Of a DNA stretch of 64,000 nt, positions 1-7,673 are shown piece after piece. Made by a program: the position numbers and the translations under genes. The stretch is taken from assembly GCF_009938165.1 (NCBI RefSeq), contig NZ_AP019649.1, positions 1,550,001 through 1,614,000 on the forward strand, read 5' to 3'. This stretch comes from Vibrio taketomensis. Its GTDB lineage: Bacteria; Pseudomonadota; Gammaproteobacteria; Enterobacterales; Vibrionaceae. A model generated the notes under the pieces. That model ran no database searches. It worked only from the letters and a program-made list of their open reading frames with translations, and was not told where the DNA came from. Position 1 is the stretch's first letter, and each line of letters begins with the position of its first letter.

Positions 1-59
1 TTGCTTAACGGCTCGATGTTCGAACGCAGTCGAACTAACAAATTTTTTGGTGAGCCCAT
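1..59 (-). CDS. nanR: NanR-like RpiR-family regulator, N-terminal fragment cut by the window edge
   Basis: Reading leftward from an ATG at 59 the frame stays open to base 1 and encodes M-G-S-P-K-N-L-L-V-R-L-R-S-N-I-E-P-L-S, which resembles the start of the helix-turn-helix domain of RpiR-family regulators. A good ribosome binding site (ACGAGG) lies six bases upstream of the ATG. Its place directly downstream of nanA on the same strand matches the nanA-nanR order known in Vibrio vulnificus, where NanR represses the sialic acid genes and is released by N-acetylmannosamine 6-phosphate. Only 19 codons are visible, so the call rests on position, start signal and a short similarity. Confidence 0.55.
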   Translation of the reverse strand, partial: MGSPKNLLVRLRSNIEPLS

Positions 60-84
60 ACGTTGCCTCGTGTCAACATCATCA

Positions 85-102
85 TTTTTGCTGCGGCAAA
101 AA
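85..102. promoter_or_regulatory. Perfect inverted repeat upstream of nanR
   Basis: TTTTTGC and GCAAAAA flank a TGCG loop, a perfect 7-base stem 26 bases upstream of the putative nanR start. It could be an operator or a leader hairpin; nothing decides between these. Confidence 0.3.
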
Positions 103-257
103 TATCAAAAACGGTGGATTATTGACACCAAATAGCGTCAAAACACCCTAGAATTCAGACTACTTGAAGTAAATATCACCGATTCTTCGAGCGACTAGAC
201 GATTCTTTCCGTCGCATTGATAAAATTTACTGCAACTAGTAACTCTGTGAGTAACAA

Positions 258-286
258 GTGGCAATAGAGACACACCCTATTGCCAC
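258..286 (-). terminator. Stem-loop just downstream of nanA
   Basis: GTGGCAATAG pairs perfectly with CTATTGCCAC across a 9-base loop, starting 9 bases after the nanA stop codon on the minus strand. There is no T tract after it, so it is either a weak terminator or a 3'-end stabilising hairpin between nanA and nanR. Confidence 0.45.
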
Positions 287-294
287 GCTCAAAC

Positions 295-1191
295 TTAAAG
301 ATTTAGAAAGCCAGCATCACGCATTTTCGCTACCACATCGGCTTTTTGTGCATCAGTGAGTGAACGAATTGGTGTACGTGGGTTACCCGCATCAATACCG
401 TGCAATTGCATTGCCGCTTTACCTGCTGCCACACCGCCGTATTCAACCAATACACGAATCAGCGCAATGACGTTGTCCATTAGCGAGGTTACCGTTGCTT
501 GATCGCCTTTGTTAAATGCTTCAATGATCTTCAAGTAAAGTGGCGCCGCATAGTTATACGTACTGCCCACTGCACCCACTGCGCCGACAGCCAAGCCAGC
601 AGGTAAGAACTCGTCTACGCCAAATGGAATATCGAACTTACCACCGCAAGCACGAACCGCGCGTTGGTACTCGTACAGATCCACATGGTTAAATTTCGCA
701 CCCGATAGGTTTGGAATACGTTGTTCACCTTTAATGAGGAACTGCTCAAGGTCAAGATTTACGCCCGACATACCTGAATGGTAGTAGTAGAAGCCTTTTG
801 ATGGTGCAGCCGCTGCGATTTGCGCACAGTATTCAACCAAATCATCCACACTGCCCGGCTTAAAGAAGCAAGGGCCAATTGCAGAAGTTGCCAGAATATC
901 GAGCGTTTCCGCGTGTTTCGTTAACTCAACGGCATCAGCAATACTTAGCGCACCAGTGTGAAGAACGATGTCCAATTTACCATCCGCAGCCTTAACCCAA
1001 CGCTCAGCGATCGCTTTACGCTCTTCTACTGAACAGTGGATACCTTCACCTGTTGTGCCACAAACATAAGCACCAGTGACACCTTGTGCGATAAGCAGTT
1101 CAGCAATTTGATCGATCGCTGCAAAGTTCACTTTGTTATTGATATCAAATGGTGTGTGTGGAGCTGCAATCAAACCTGTCAATTTGTTCAT
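295..1191 (-). CDS. nanA: N-acetylneuraminate lyase
   Basis: Cytoplasmic class I aldolase that splits N-acetylneuraminate into pyruvate and N-acetylmannosamine, the first step of sialic acid catabolism. The 298-residue length fits the DHDPS/NAL family. Visible family marks are the carboxylate-binding GTTGEG loop at residues 45-50, the YYYH segment at 135-138 carrying the catalytic tyrosine, and the Schiff-base lysine K166 in G-A-K-F. The substitutions around G-T-T-G-E-G-I-H favour sialate lyase over dihydrodipicolinate synthase. It is the fourth gene of the siaP-siaQ-siaM-nanA transcript, 60 bases behind siaM with a small hairpin between them. The neighbouring transporter and nanE/nanK make the assignment firm. 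Confidence 0.95.
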   Translation of the reverse strand: MNKLTGLIAAPHTPFDINNKVNFAAIDQIAELLIAQGVTGAYVCGTTGEGIHCSVEERKAIAERWVKAADGKLDIVLHTGALSIADAVELTKHAETLDILATSAIGPCFFKPGSVDDLVEYCAQIAAAAPSKGFYYYHSGMSGVNLDLEQFLIKGEQRIPNLSGAKFNHVDLYEYQRAVRACGGKFDIPFGVDEFLPAGLAVGAVGAVGSTYNYAAPLYLKIIEAFNKGDQATVTSLMDNVIALIRVLVEYGGVAAGKAAMQLHGIDAGNPRTPIRSLTDAQKADVVAKMRDAGFLNL

Positions 1192-1211
1192 TTTTCGATC
1201 CTACTAAATCG

Positions 1212-1229
1212 GAGCCGCCGCAGCGGCTC
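1212..1229 (-). promoter_or_regulatory. Intercistronic hairpin between siaM and nanA
   Basis: GAGCCGC-CGCA-GCGGCTC is a perfect 7-base stem with a 4-base loop in the 60-base gap between siaM and nanA. It has no T tract, so processing or differential stability of the polycistronic RNA is more likely than termination. Confidence 0.45.
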
Positions 1230-1251
1230 ATTTGTTAATTACATTGAATTG

Positions 1252-2535
1252 TTATTGTCCGTAGCCGAGGAATAGCTCAGGCAAGAACAGAGTAAACTGA
1301 GGGAAAATCGCAACGAGTGCTAAAACGATAAACAGTGGCACTAGCAGTGGAATTACACCGCGAGTCAGTACGTGGAATGGAATGTCACCTACCCTTGCAA
1401 CCACAAACAGCGCCATGCCCATCGGTGGAGTTAAAATACCGATCATTAGGTTAAGAATCGCCATTACACCAAAGTGTACTGGGTCGATACCCACTGAAAC
1501 CGCAACAGGAACGAGGAACGGAACCAACAACAACAATAGCGCGAGTGATTCAATAAATGTTCCCAAGAACAGCAGTAACAAGTTGATTAGAAGCAATAGC
1601 ACTAACGGGTTATCACTGATGCTTAAAAAGAAATCTGCCAGCATTTGTGGTAATTGTTCACGAGCAACAATCCAACCAAACACAGTGACACCCATTACCA
1701 TTAGCGCCACTACTGCGGTGTTGTTAACGGTCTCTTTTAGGATATCCACAAAGCCTGCTAGCGTTAGCTGCTTATAAACGACGGTACCTAAAAATAATGC
1801 GTATAAAGATGAAACGGCTGCTGCTTCTGTTGGCGTAAATTTACCTGAGAAAATACCGCCAATAATGATAATTGGGGTTAGCAACGACAAGAAAGCTTCT
1901 TTAAATGCCACCAAGCGTTCACGGCCACTCGCTTTTGGTAACACCATGTAGCCACGCTTTTTACAGATAAAGTAACTCATGATCATCAGAGCAAGGCAGC
2001 ATAAGATGCCAGGGACTGCACCAGCAAGGAAAAGCGCACCGATTGACGTACCCGATACCACACCGTAAATAACCAGTGGCACTGAAGGTGGGACTAGCGG
2101 GCCAATAATACAAGATGCTGCCGTCAAACCGCCTGAGAAATCATCGTCGTATTTTGCATCGCGCATCGATTTGATTTCTAACTGACCTAGACCACCAGCG
2201 TCTGCCAATGCTGAGCCAGACATACCTGAGAACAGCAAACTTGCCATAATGTTCACGTGGCCCAAGCTACCGGTAATGTGCCCAACCATCGCTTTCGCAA
2301 AGTTGAAAATACGCTCGGTAATACCGGCACTATTCATTAAGTGGCCAGTTAATACAAAGAACGGTACTGATAGTAGAGTAAAGTTATCAACACCCGTGAT
2401 CATTTGCTGCGCAGCAAAGTTAATACCGGTACTGCCAGTTAATAAAAGAAATAACAGCGCAACGAAAATAAGTGAAAAGCCGACTGGCATACCCGCAAAT
2501 AGCAGACCTAGCCAACCAAAAATAGAAGTTGCCAT
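1252..2535 (-). CDS. siaM: Sialic acid TRAP transporter, large membrane subunit
   Basis: DctM-type integral membrane component of a tripartite ATP-independent periplasmic transporter. With SiaQ it carries sialic acid across the inner membrane, driven by sodium, after delivery by SiaP. The 427-residue protein is almost wholly hydrophobic with about a dozen membrane segments and has the glycine/proline-rich stretches of the family, including G-P-L-V-P-P-S near residue 145 and G-I-L-T-P-P-M-G near residue 367. The start at 2535 is preceded by AGAGG nine bases away. The gene follows siaQ by six bases. SiaQ and SiaM are separate here, as in Vibrio cholerae, not fused as in Haemophilus. Confidence 0.93.
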   Translation of the reverse strand: MATSIFGWLGLLFAGMPVGFSLIFVALLFLLLTGSTGINFAAQQMITGVDNFTLLSVPFFVLTGHLMNSAGITERIFNFAKAMVGHITGSLGHVNIMASLLFSGMSGSALADAGGLGQLEIKSMRDAKYDDDFSGGLTAASCIIGPLVPPSVPLVIYGVVSGTSIGALFLAGAVPGILCCLALMIMSYFICKKRGYMVLPKASGRERLVAFKEAFLSLLTPIIIIGGIFSGKFTPTEAAAVSSLYALFLGTVVYKQLTLAGFVDILKETVNNTAVVALMVMGVTVFGWIVAREQLPQMLADFFLSISDNPLVLLLLINLLLLFLGTFIESLALLLLLVPFLVPVAVSVGIDPVHFGVMAILNLMIGILTPPMGMALFVVARVGDIPFHVLTRGVIPLLVPLFIVLALVAIFPQFTLFLPELFLGYGQ

Positions 2536-2541
2536 GATTTA

Positions 2542-3051
2542 TTACCTCTCTGCCATCTGTGAATCAGAAGCGACAACTTGCTTGTCGACATTTGCAAATT
2601 GCTTTGCAATCCCAATAAGTTTCTGAACTTGACGGAAAACCATAAAGCAGCCACCAAGCGGTAATGCATAGGTTTGCCACTTGCTCGAAATGCCAAGGGT
2701 AATTAGTTCAAAGAAAGCAGTACGTTGAACATGCTGATAGCCAAGATAAATAATGGCGAAAATCGATAGAAGAACAGCAAGTTCAAGTGAAAGGACTAAA
2801 GCAATACGAGCTTTTTCAGGTAACTTGTCCGAGAAAAACGTAATGTTAACGTGAGCACCACGCTTGATTGCCATTGAACAACCAATCATACACATGTACA
2901 TAAACAAAACGCGCGCTAACTCTTCACTCCATAATGAAGGTGAGTTTAAAAACCAACGACTTACGATTTGCCATGTCAGAACCACTAGCAAAGATGCCAT
3001 CAGTGGTACCGTAATGATCTCTTCTATATTATCGATAATCTTGCGTAACAT
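2542..3051 (-). CDS. siaQ: Sialic acid TRAP transporter, small membrane subunit
   Basis: DctQ-type small permease subunit of the SiaPQM transporter, which pairs with SiaM in the inner membrane. About 169 residues with four hydrophobic segments. I place the start at the ATG at 3051 because GTGGAG lies six to seven bases before it; a GTG at 3063 in the same frame would add four residues but would use that ribosome site as coding sequence. It sits between siaP and siaM in the usual TRAP order, separated from siaP by a 66-base gap holding a strong hairpin. Confidence 0.9.
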   Translation of the reverse strand: MLRKIIDNIEEIITVPLMASLLVVLTWQIVSRWFLNSPSLWSEELARVLFMYMCMIGCSMAIKRGAHVNITFFSDKLPEKARIALVLSLELAVLLSIFAIIYLGYQHVQRTAFFELITLGISSKWQTYALPLGGCFMVFRQVQKLIGIAKQFANVDKQVVASDSQMAER

Positions 3052-3063
3052 TTTGAACTCCAC

Positions 3064-3085
3064 AGCTGGCCTGTTACGGCCAGCT
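3064..3085 (-). promoter_or_regulatory. Hairpin between siaP and siaQ
   Basis: AGCTGGCC-TGTTAC-GGCCAGCT is a perfect 8-base stem in the gap between the binding-protein gene and the permease genes. Such hairpins commonly protect the binding-protein mRNA or partly block read-through, giving more SiaP than SiaQM. There is no T tract after it on the minus strand. Confidence 0.55.
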
Positions 3086-3129
3086 TAGAAATTGATACTT
3101 CAACTAAATCCAGAGTTGGATTTGGCTAC

Positions 3130-4095
3130 TTACATTGCAGCAAGCTTTTTCACTACTGGCTCACCAAGTTTTTCTTCAAACTCAGTGTATAGCGGTTGCA
3201 TTGCTTCACGGAACGGAGCCAAATCAGGGTAAGTCACGTTCACACCTTCCGCTTCGAAGAACGAAATCAAGTCTGCTTCTTGTTGTTTAACAAACTCGGT
3301 GTGAGCTTTACCCGCGATTTCAACCGCTTGACTAACGATATTGCGTTGCTCTTCAGTCAGTTTTTGCCAAGTCGTGTCAGAGATGATCACCATTTGATCG
3401 TTCACAATATGATGAGTCATCGCCAAGTTCGCTTGCACTTCGTAGAACTTCATCGTCTTGATTGCTGGCAATGGGTTCTCTTGTCCATCCACCGCGTTAG
3501 TTTGCAGTGCAAGGTACACTTCTGAGAACGCCATCGGTGTTGGTGATGCGCCAGATAGTTTGGCAAAGTTCAAGTTGGCTTTTGCGTTAGGTACACGCAG
3601 TTTCAAACCTTTAAAGTCTTCAATATTGTTTAAAGGACGGTTTGACGACGTTTCACGAGTACCGTTGTACCAAGTGTCCAAAGCGCGCCAGTTAAACTTG
3701 GTTAACATTTCTTCGCGCACACCTTGGCCGAAATCAGAATTAAAAATGGTTTGTAGGTGGGCAAAGTCACGCGCAACGTAAGGTAGCATGACTGCTTCAG
3801 CGCGTGGGATCCAAAGACCCATACGACCAAATTCAGCGTAAGTAATGTCTAGGTCGCCCATTGATAACTGTTGCAGCATCGCACGGTCATCACCTAATTG
3901 AGCACTTGGGTAGATAGCAACTTTCATCTCACCTTTACTTAGCTCTTCAATGGTGTCTGCCATAAGTTTTGCAGAGTCATATTCCACTGAACCTACTGAT
4001 GGTTGCATACCCATTTTCAAAGTAGTCGCAGCTTGAGTGGATACAGCAAATCCTAAAGCAAGCATTGCGAAAGTAATCTTGTTCATGGCTTTCAT
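3130..4095 (-). CDS. siaP: Sialic acid-binding periplasmic protein of the TRAP transporter
   Basis: Periplasmic N-acetylneuraminate-binding protein that captures sialic acid and hands it to SiaQM. The 321-residue product has a signal peptide cleaved after T-Q-A, giving a mature start A-T-T-L-K-M-G-M-Q that matches Vibrio cholerae SiaP. The substrate-carboxylate arginine lies in L-R-V-P-N-A-K, and G-Q-E-N-P-L and N-D-Q-M-V are typical of the family. The ATG at 4095 has AAGGGA six bases upstream and is preferred over a second ATG nine bases later. It is the first gene of the minus-strand transcript, facing the shared control region with nanE. Confidence 0.96.
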   Translation of the reverse strand: MKAMNKITFAMLALGFAVSTQAATTLKMGMQPSVGSVEYDSAKLMADTIEELSKGEMKVAIYPSAQLGDDRAMLQQLSMGDLDITYAEFGRMGLWIPRAEAVMLPYVARDFAHLQTIFNSDFGQGVREEMLTKFNWRALDTWYNGTRETSSNRPLNNIEDFKGLKLRVPNAKANLNFAKLSGASPTPMAFSEVYLALQTNAVDGQENPLPAIKTMKFYEVQANLAMTHHIVNDQMVIISDTTWQKLTEEQRNIVSQAVEIAGKAHTEFVKQQEADLISFFEAEGVNVTYPDLAPFREAMQPLYTEFEEKLGEPVVKKLAAM

Positions 4096-4153
4096 AGTGT
4101 TCCCTTATTGTTGTTATCTACCTAGTTTCACGGATTTAAAAGATTTTTATTTT

Positions 4154-4208
4154 GTTTGAAAATTATTTTCGTTATGAATTATTATAGTGGTGAAGATTAT
4201 TTTCAAAC
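4154..4208. promoter_or_regulatory. Paired inverted repeat in the siaP-nanE control region, candidate NanR operator
   Basis: GTTTGAAAATTATTTTC at 4154-4170 and GAAGATTATTTTCAAAC at 4192-4208 are inverted copies of each other at 15 of 17 positions, with the outer 10 bases identical. Each arm is itself nearly palindromic (GAAAATTATTTTC; GAAGATTATTTTC). Their centres are 38 bases apart, within the 241-base divergent region. This is the layout expected of a dimeric repressor acting on both transcripts, and the local regulator would be NanR. The assignment to NanR is inference. Confidence 0.55.
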
Positions 4209-4336
4209 CAACTTTTTGAAATGTGATCGCGGACAGAAATTCACCAACAACAAGATTTCTACCTACTTTAATTGGTGAGTTTTTAAGGCAGAGATGACCT
4301 TTATTCCGCGTTGAAAATTCTTTTGAGAGGCCAAAC

Positions 4337-5035
4337 GTGAGAACAAAATCACTTAATATCAATGAATTAAAAGCGTTACTCCAAGGTCAAACCGTTGTCT
4401 CAATACAACCAGTTGTTGGCAGTCCATTAGAAAAGACCGAGTTCATCGTCGCGATGGCACAGGCGGCAGAACAAGCCGGTGCACAAGCACTACGTATCGA
4501 AGGTGTCGACAACGTAAAAGCGGTGTCTAACGCTGTAACAATACCAATTATTGGCATTGTTAAACGTGACTTAACGGACAGTCCGGTGCGTATCACGCCT
4601 TATGTTTGTGATGTTGCTTCACTCGCTGAAGCAGGCGCGACCATCATTGCGTTTGATGCGACCAATCGCCCTCGCCCTGAAAATCGTGATGTGATTGCAA
4701 ATGCCATTAAAGCAAGTGGCTGCTTTGCGATGGCTGACTGCTCAAACTTCGAAGATGGTTTGTGGGCAAACGAGCAAGGCGTCGACATTATCGGCTCGAC
4801 TCTATCGGGTTATGTCGGCGATGAAGAACCAATTGAACCTGACTTGCAACTCGTTGAGCAGTTCTACAAAGCCGGTTTCTTTACTATGGCTGAAGGACGT
4901 TACAACACACCAGAGCTTGCAGCGAAGGCTATTGCCCACGGCGCAACAGCCGTGACTGTCGGCTCAGCGTTAACACGCCTTGAAGTGATGATTGATTGGT
5001 TTAACTCAGAAACGAGAAAAGCAGGAGCGTTGTAA
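4337..5035 (+). CDS. nanE: N-acetylmannosamine-6-phosphate 2-epimerase
   Basis: Cytoplasmic TIM-barrel enzyme that converts ManNAc-6-P to GlcNAc-6-P, the third step of the pathway. 232 residues, normal for the family. Conserved blocks include I-I-G-I-V-K at 71-76 with the catalytic lysine, A-D-C-S at 132-135 and G-S-T-L-S-G-Y at 153-159. The start is a GTG at 4337 supported by GAGAGG six bases upstream; no ATG fits. It is first of the plus-strand nanE-nanK-nagA transcript, and its TAA stop overlaps the ATG of nanK by one base, so the two are translationally coupled. Confidence 0.95.
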   Translation: MRTKSLNINELKALLQGQTVVSIQPVVGSPLEKTEFIVAMAQAAEQAGAQALRIEGVDNVKAVSNAVTIPIIGIVKRDLTDSPVRITPYVCDVASLAEAGATIIAFDATNRPRPENRDVIANAIKASGCFAMADCSNFEDGLWANEQGVDIIGSTLSGYVGDEEPIEPDLQLVEQFYKAGFFTMAEGRYNTPELAAKAIAHGATAVTVGSALTRLEVMIDWFNSETRKAGAL

Positions 5036-5904
5036 TGTCTACATTGGCGATTGATATCGGCGGTACTAAAATCGCAATCGGATTGGTAGAAAACGATGTT
5101 ATTGTCGAACGTCGCCAATTTCCTACTCCACTCGTTCAGCAAGCAGATAGCTTTGCTCAAACGATTCTGGATCATGCTGCCGATTGGCTTGATGCTATTA
5201 AGCAAATCGGCGTATCGACAACCGGCTTGGTGACTGAAAAAGGGATATCATCCATCAATCCTGATACCCTCGCGTTTCCAGCGCCCTTTCCTTTGGCTCA
5301 CGCTCTTAATCAATTAACCCATCTGCCAGTTGCAATGTTAAACGATGCGCAGGCCGCCGCATGGTATGAGTACACTAAACTGCCTAAATCTGTTCGAAAC
5401 ATGGCGTTTATTACCGTATCAACTGGCGTAGGTGGTGGCATTATTATTGATGGCAAACTACATAGTGGTATCACTGGGCTGGCGGGTCACGTTGGGCACT
5501 TCTCCATTGATCCCAATGGCCCACTCTGTGGTTGCGGACAAATTGGTTGTGTCGAGGCCATCGCTTCTGGCACAGCGATAAAACGTGCTAGTGATCAACG
5601 CTTCAATCCACCCTTGAGCAATGTTGAATTATTTGAACACGCAAAAACGAATCCAGATGCCGAAGAGATCATTCATCACAGTGCCAAAGCCATTGCCACT
5701 TTGTGTTGCAATTTGAAGGCAACATTGGATTTAGATATGGTGGTGCTTGGCGGTGGCGTTGGCTTAGCCGATGCTTACCTGCAACGAGTGCAACAACAAA
5801 TCTTGGAGCGCCCAAAGGCGTTTCAAGTAGCCGTTGTCGCCGCACAAGGCGATTATGATGCCTGTTTACTCGGCGCGGCATTTCAATTTAACAAGGAAGA
5901 CTAA
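5035..5904 (+). CDS. nanK: N-acetylmannosamine kinase (ROK family)
   Basis: Cytoplasmic kinase that uses ATP to convert ManNAc to ManNAc-6-P, the step between NanA and NanE. 289 residues. The ATP loop D-I-G-G-T-K is at residues 7-12, the catalytic aspartate is D104 in L-N-D, and the ROK zinc site is complete with H155 in H-V-G-H-F and cysteines C165, C167 and C172 in C-G-C-G-Q-I-G-C. The start overlaps the nanE stop by one base, and its own stop overlaps nagA by one base. Other ROK kinases share these motifs; the position between nanE and nagA makes NanK the best call. Confidence 0.94.
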   Translation: MSTLAIDIGGTKIAIGLVENDVIVERRQFPTPLVQQADSFAQTILDHAADWLDAIKQIGVSTTGLVTEKGISSINPDTLAFPAPFPLAHALNQLTHLPVAMLNDAQAAAWYEYTKLPKSVRNMAFITVSTGVGGGIIIDGKLHSGITGLAGHVGHFSIDPNGPLCGCGQIGCVEAIASGTAIKRASDQRFNPPLSNVELFEHAKTNPDAEEIIHHSAKAIATLCCNLKATLDLDMVVLGGGVGLADAYLQRVQQQILERPKAFQVAVVAAQGDYDACLLGAAFQFNKED

Positions 5905-7037
5905 TGGTAATGAAAGCGATCTCGGCACCGAAGATCTTTGATGGTGAACAGTATCATCTAGATGCGGCATTAGTGTGGAAAAATGAGTCGATTTATCGGG
6001 TGATGCCGATCAGCCAACTGCCGGAAGACATCGATTGTCAGCATTTTCCAGATAGCATTATTGCCCCTGGATTTATCGACATTCAAGTCAACGGTGGTGG
6101 CGATGTCATGTTTAACTCTGAGATTAGCCCTACCAGTATCGAAACGATCTGTCAGGCTCATCGAAAGTTTGGTACCGCTTATCTATTACCAACGTTAATC
6201 AGCTCAACCCCACAAAATATCGCCAAAGCACTTACCACCGCAGAGCAAGCCGTGCTGGATCGCATTCCCGGTATATTGGGTGTTCATATTGAGGGCCCGT
6301 GGCTCAATGTTGCTAAAAAAGGGGCGCACGATGAAACGTTGTTCTACTCGCCTAGCCTTGCCGATTTAGAAGCATTCCCATGGCCAAAATACGCCAAAGT
6401 ATTGGTCACGGCCGCGACTGAAAATATGTCACTAGACGCCCTACAATGTCTTCAACGTAAAGGCGTGGTGGTGTCGTGTGGTCATAGTAATGCGAAATCT
6501 GAAGAGCTCACTGCGGATAAGCTTGCGAACGTCGATGGTTTTACTCATTTATTCAATGCGATGTCGCCATTTGAAGGACGTGAACCAGGGGTGGTCGGTA
6601 CGGCACTGAATACCAATGAAGCATGGTGCTCAATCATTACTGATGGCATTCATGTTCATCCGCAAAGCGTGTTACTCGCTCATCGAATCAAACCTCAAGG
6701 TAAGCTGCTTATTGTGACAGATGCCATGGCAACTGTTGGCAGCAAAACCAATCGATTTGAACTTGATGGGCAAATCATCGAAGTGATAGACAACAAATTG
6801 GTGAACTCCGCTGGTAGCCTTGCTGGTGCACATATTGGTATGGATGAGTCCGTCGCCAATGTTATCGCTTGGGGCATTGATGAAGCTGAAGCACTCAAAA
6901 TGGCCTCTACCTATCCCGCTAAAGCAATGCATGTCAGTGATTTAGGTAAACTGCAAGCGGGTTACCGCGCAGCTGCTACCATCCTCAACAGCGATTACCG
7001 CTCGCAAGCGGTGTTGGTTGATGGTCAGTTGTACTAA
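5904..7037 (+). CDS. nagA: N-acetylglucosamine-6-phosphate deacetylase
   Basis: Amidohydrolase that removes acetate from GlcNAc-6-P to give glucosamine-6-P, feeding sialic acid carbon into NagB and glycolysis. 377 residues. Metal and catalytic motifs are visible: H-I-E-G-P at 128-132, K-G-A-H at 139-142, G-H-S at 193-195, T-H-L-F-N-A-M at 214-220 and T-D-A-M with the catalytic aspartate D273. The ATG at 5904 overlaps the nanK stop and has AAGGA about six bases upstream; a second ATG at 5910 is possible. Vibrios usually carry another nagA with the chitin genes, so this is probably the sialic-acid-dedicated copy. A hairpin terminator follows. Confidence 0.94.
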   Translation: MVMKAISAPKIFDGEQYHLDAALVWKNESIYRVMPISQLPEDIDCQHFPDSIIAPGFIDIQVNGGGDVMFNSEISPTSIETICQAHRKFGTAYLLPTLISSTPQNIAKALTTAEQAVLDRIPGILGVHIEGPWLNVAKKGAHDETLFYSPSLADLEAFPWPKYAKVLVTAATENMSLDALQCLQRKGVVVSCGHSNAKSEELTADKLANVDGFTHLFNAMSPFEGREPGVVGTALNTNEAWCSIITDGIHVHPQSVLLAHRIKPQGKLLIVTDAMATVGSKTNRFELDGQIIEVIDNKLVNSAGSLAGAHIGMDESVANVIAWGIDEAEALKMASTYPAKAMHVSDLGKLQAGYRAAATILNSDYRSQAVLVDGQLY

Positions 7038-7082
7038 CTGTCTGTAACTCCTTTTTCAATGCGAAATATACAATGATTAAAG

Positions 7083-7103
7083 GCCCGCACTTGCGGGCTT
7101 TGT
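7083..7103 (+). terminator. Rho-independent terminator after nagA
   Basis: GCCCGCA-CT-TGCGGGC forms a perfect 7-base GC-rich stem starting 46 bases after the nagA stop, preceded by AAAG and followed by TTTGTT. It separates the nan transcript from the exopolysaccharide locus. Confidence 0.75.
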
Positions 7104-7207
7104 TCTACAAGAAAGGTTGCAAGCTCATCGCTCGGGTCACACGACTTACACTCAGTAAGCGAAATATCTCAAATCTGTAATCCCTGTTTTTATTATTTTT
7201 CTTATTG

Positions 7208-7224
7208 ATTCTCAAATTGAGAAT
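7208..7224 (+). promoter_or_regulatory. Candidate SypG enhancer upstream of sypA
   Basis: ATTCTCAAATTGAGAAT is a perfect palindrome about one base centre, 67 bases upstream of the sigma-54-like element. It contains TTCTCA-N3-TG, which agrees with the syp enhancer described for Vibrio fischeri as I remember it. Related boxes precede sypI, sypM and sypP. Of the four it is the only complete palindrome. Confidence 0.65.
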
Positions 7225-7290
7225 ATCGCATCCCATTTTGACAACAGCACACAAATACAAACTAAACAATTGTTTTATTGCATTTTATTT

Positions 7291-7306
7291 TGGCACGTTC
7301 CGTGTA
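7291..7306 (+). promoter_or_regulatory. Sigma-54-type promoter of sypA
   Basis: TGGCAC at 7291-7296 followed after five bases by GTGTA at 7302-7306. The -24 element is perfect; the -12 element keeps the G of GC but has T in place of C. It lies 30 bases before the sypA start. Confidence 0.55.
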
Positions 7307-7335
7307 TTGATTAAGAAAAACCAAGGAGAATCATC

Positions 7336-7656
7336 ATGGAACTACACAAAATCGAAACCAACGGACAAACGCTGACGCTAACGATTAATGGAAATCTTGA
7401 CGCTGATGGCAGCAGAAGCGCTCAACGACAAATCGACTATGTAATTGCAAATCAAAATCATAGCGATGTCACAGTTGACTTCAGAAATGTGCAATTTCTT
7501 GATCCATCTGGTGTGGGTGCACTAGTTTATTTATATAAGAGATTAGTTGAAAAGCAGCGCAATATGCGAATTGAGCACGTAGCCGGACAACCTCTCGAAA
7601 TTATTAGCCTACTTCGCATCGATAAAGCGATTCCCGTGAATTGCTACGATTCATAA
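7336..7656 (+). CDS. sypA: SypA-like STAS-domain regulator of exopolysaccharide production
   Basis: Small cytoplasmic STAS (anti-sigma-factor-antagonist type) protein, 106 residues. In Vibrio fischeri SypA must be unphosphorylated on one serine for biofilm formation, its state being set by SypE. Here the equivalent serine is S58 in F-L-D-P-S-G-V-G-A, followed by the family helix L-V-Y-L-Y-K-R-L. AAGGAG precedes the ATG. It is the first gene of the sypABCD run. The usual partner SypE is not encoded in this locus; a PP2C phosphatase and an anti-sigma-type kinase are encoded near 42.7-45.9 kb. Confidence 0.88.
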   Translation: MELHKIETNGQTLTLTINGNLDADGSRSAQRQIDYVIANQNHSDVTVDFRNVQFLDPSGVGALVYLYKRLVEKQRNMRIEHVAGQPLEIISLLRIDKAIPVNCYDS

Positions 7657-7673
7657 CTAAAAAGGCAGGCAGT

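Noticed and set aside
1..132. Plus-strand frame open from the left edge to a TAG at 130-132
   Set aside because: The 43 residues show no family features, whereas the minus strand has a start with ribosome site that fits nanR.
1382..1777. A 131-residue plus-strand frame inside siaM
   Set aside because: It is antisense to a well-supported TRAP permease, with low-complexity T/S/N composition.
4217..4240. CRP site with TGTGA at 4222
   Set aside because: Only one half-site is present; the partner TCACA at the right distance is missing.
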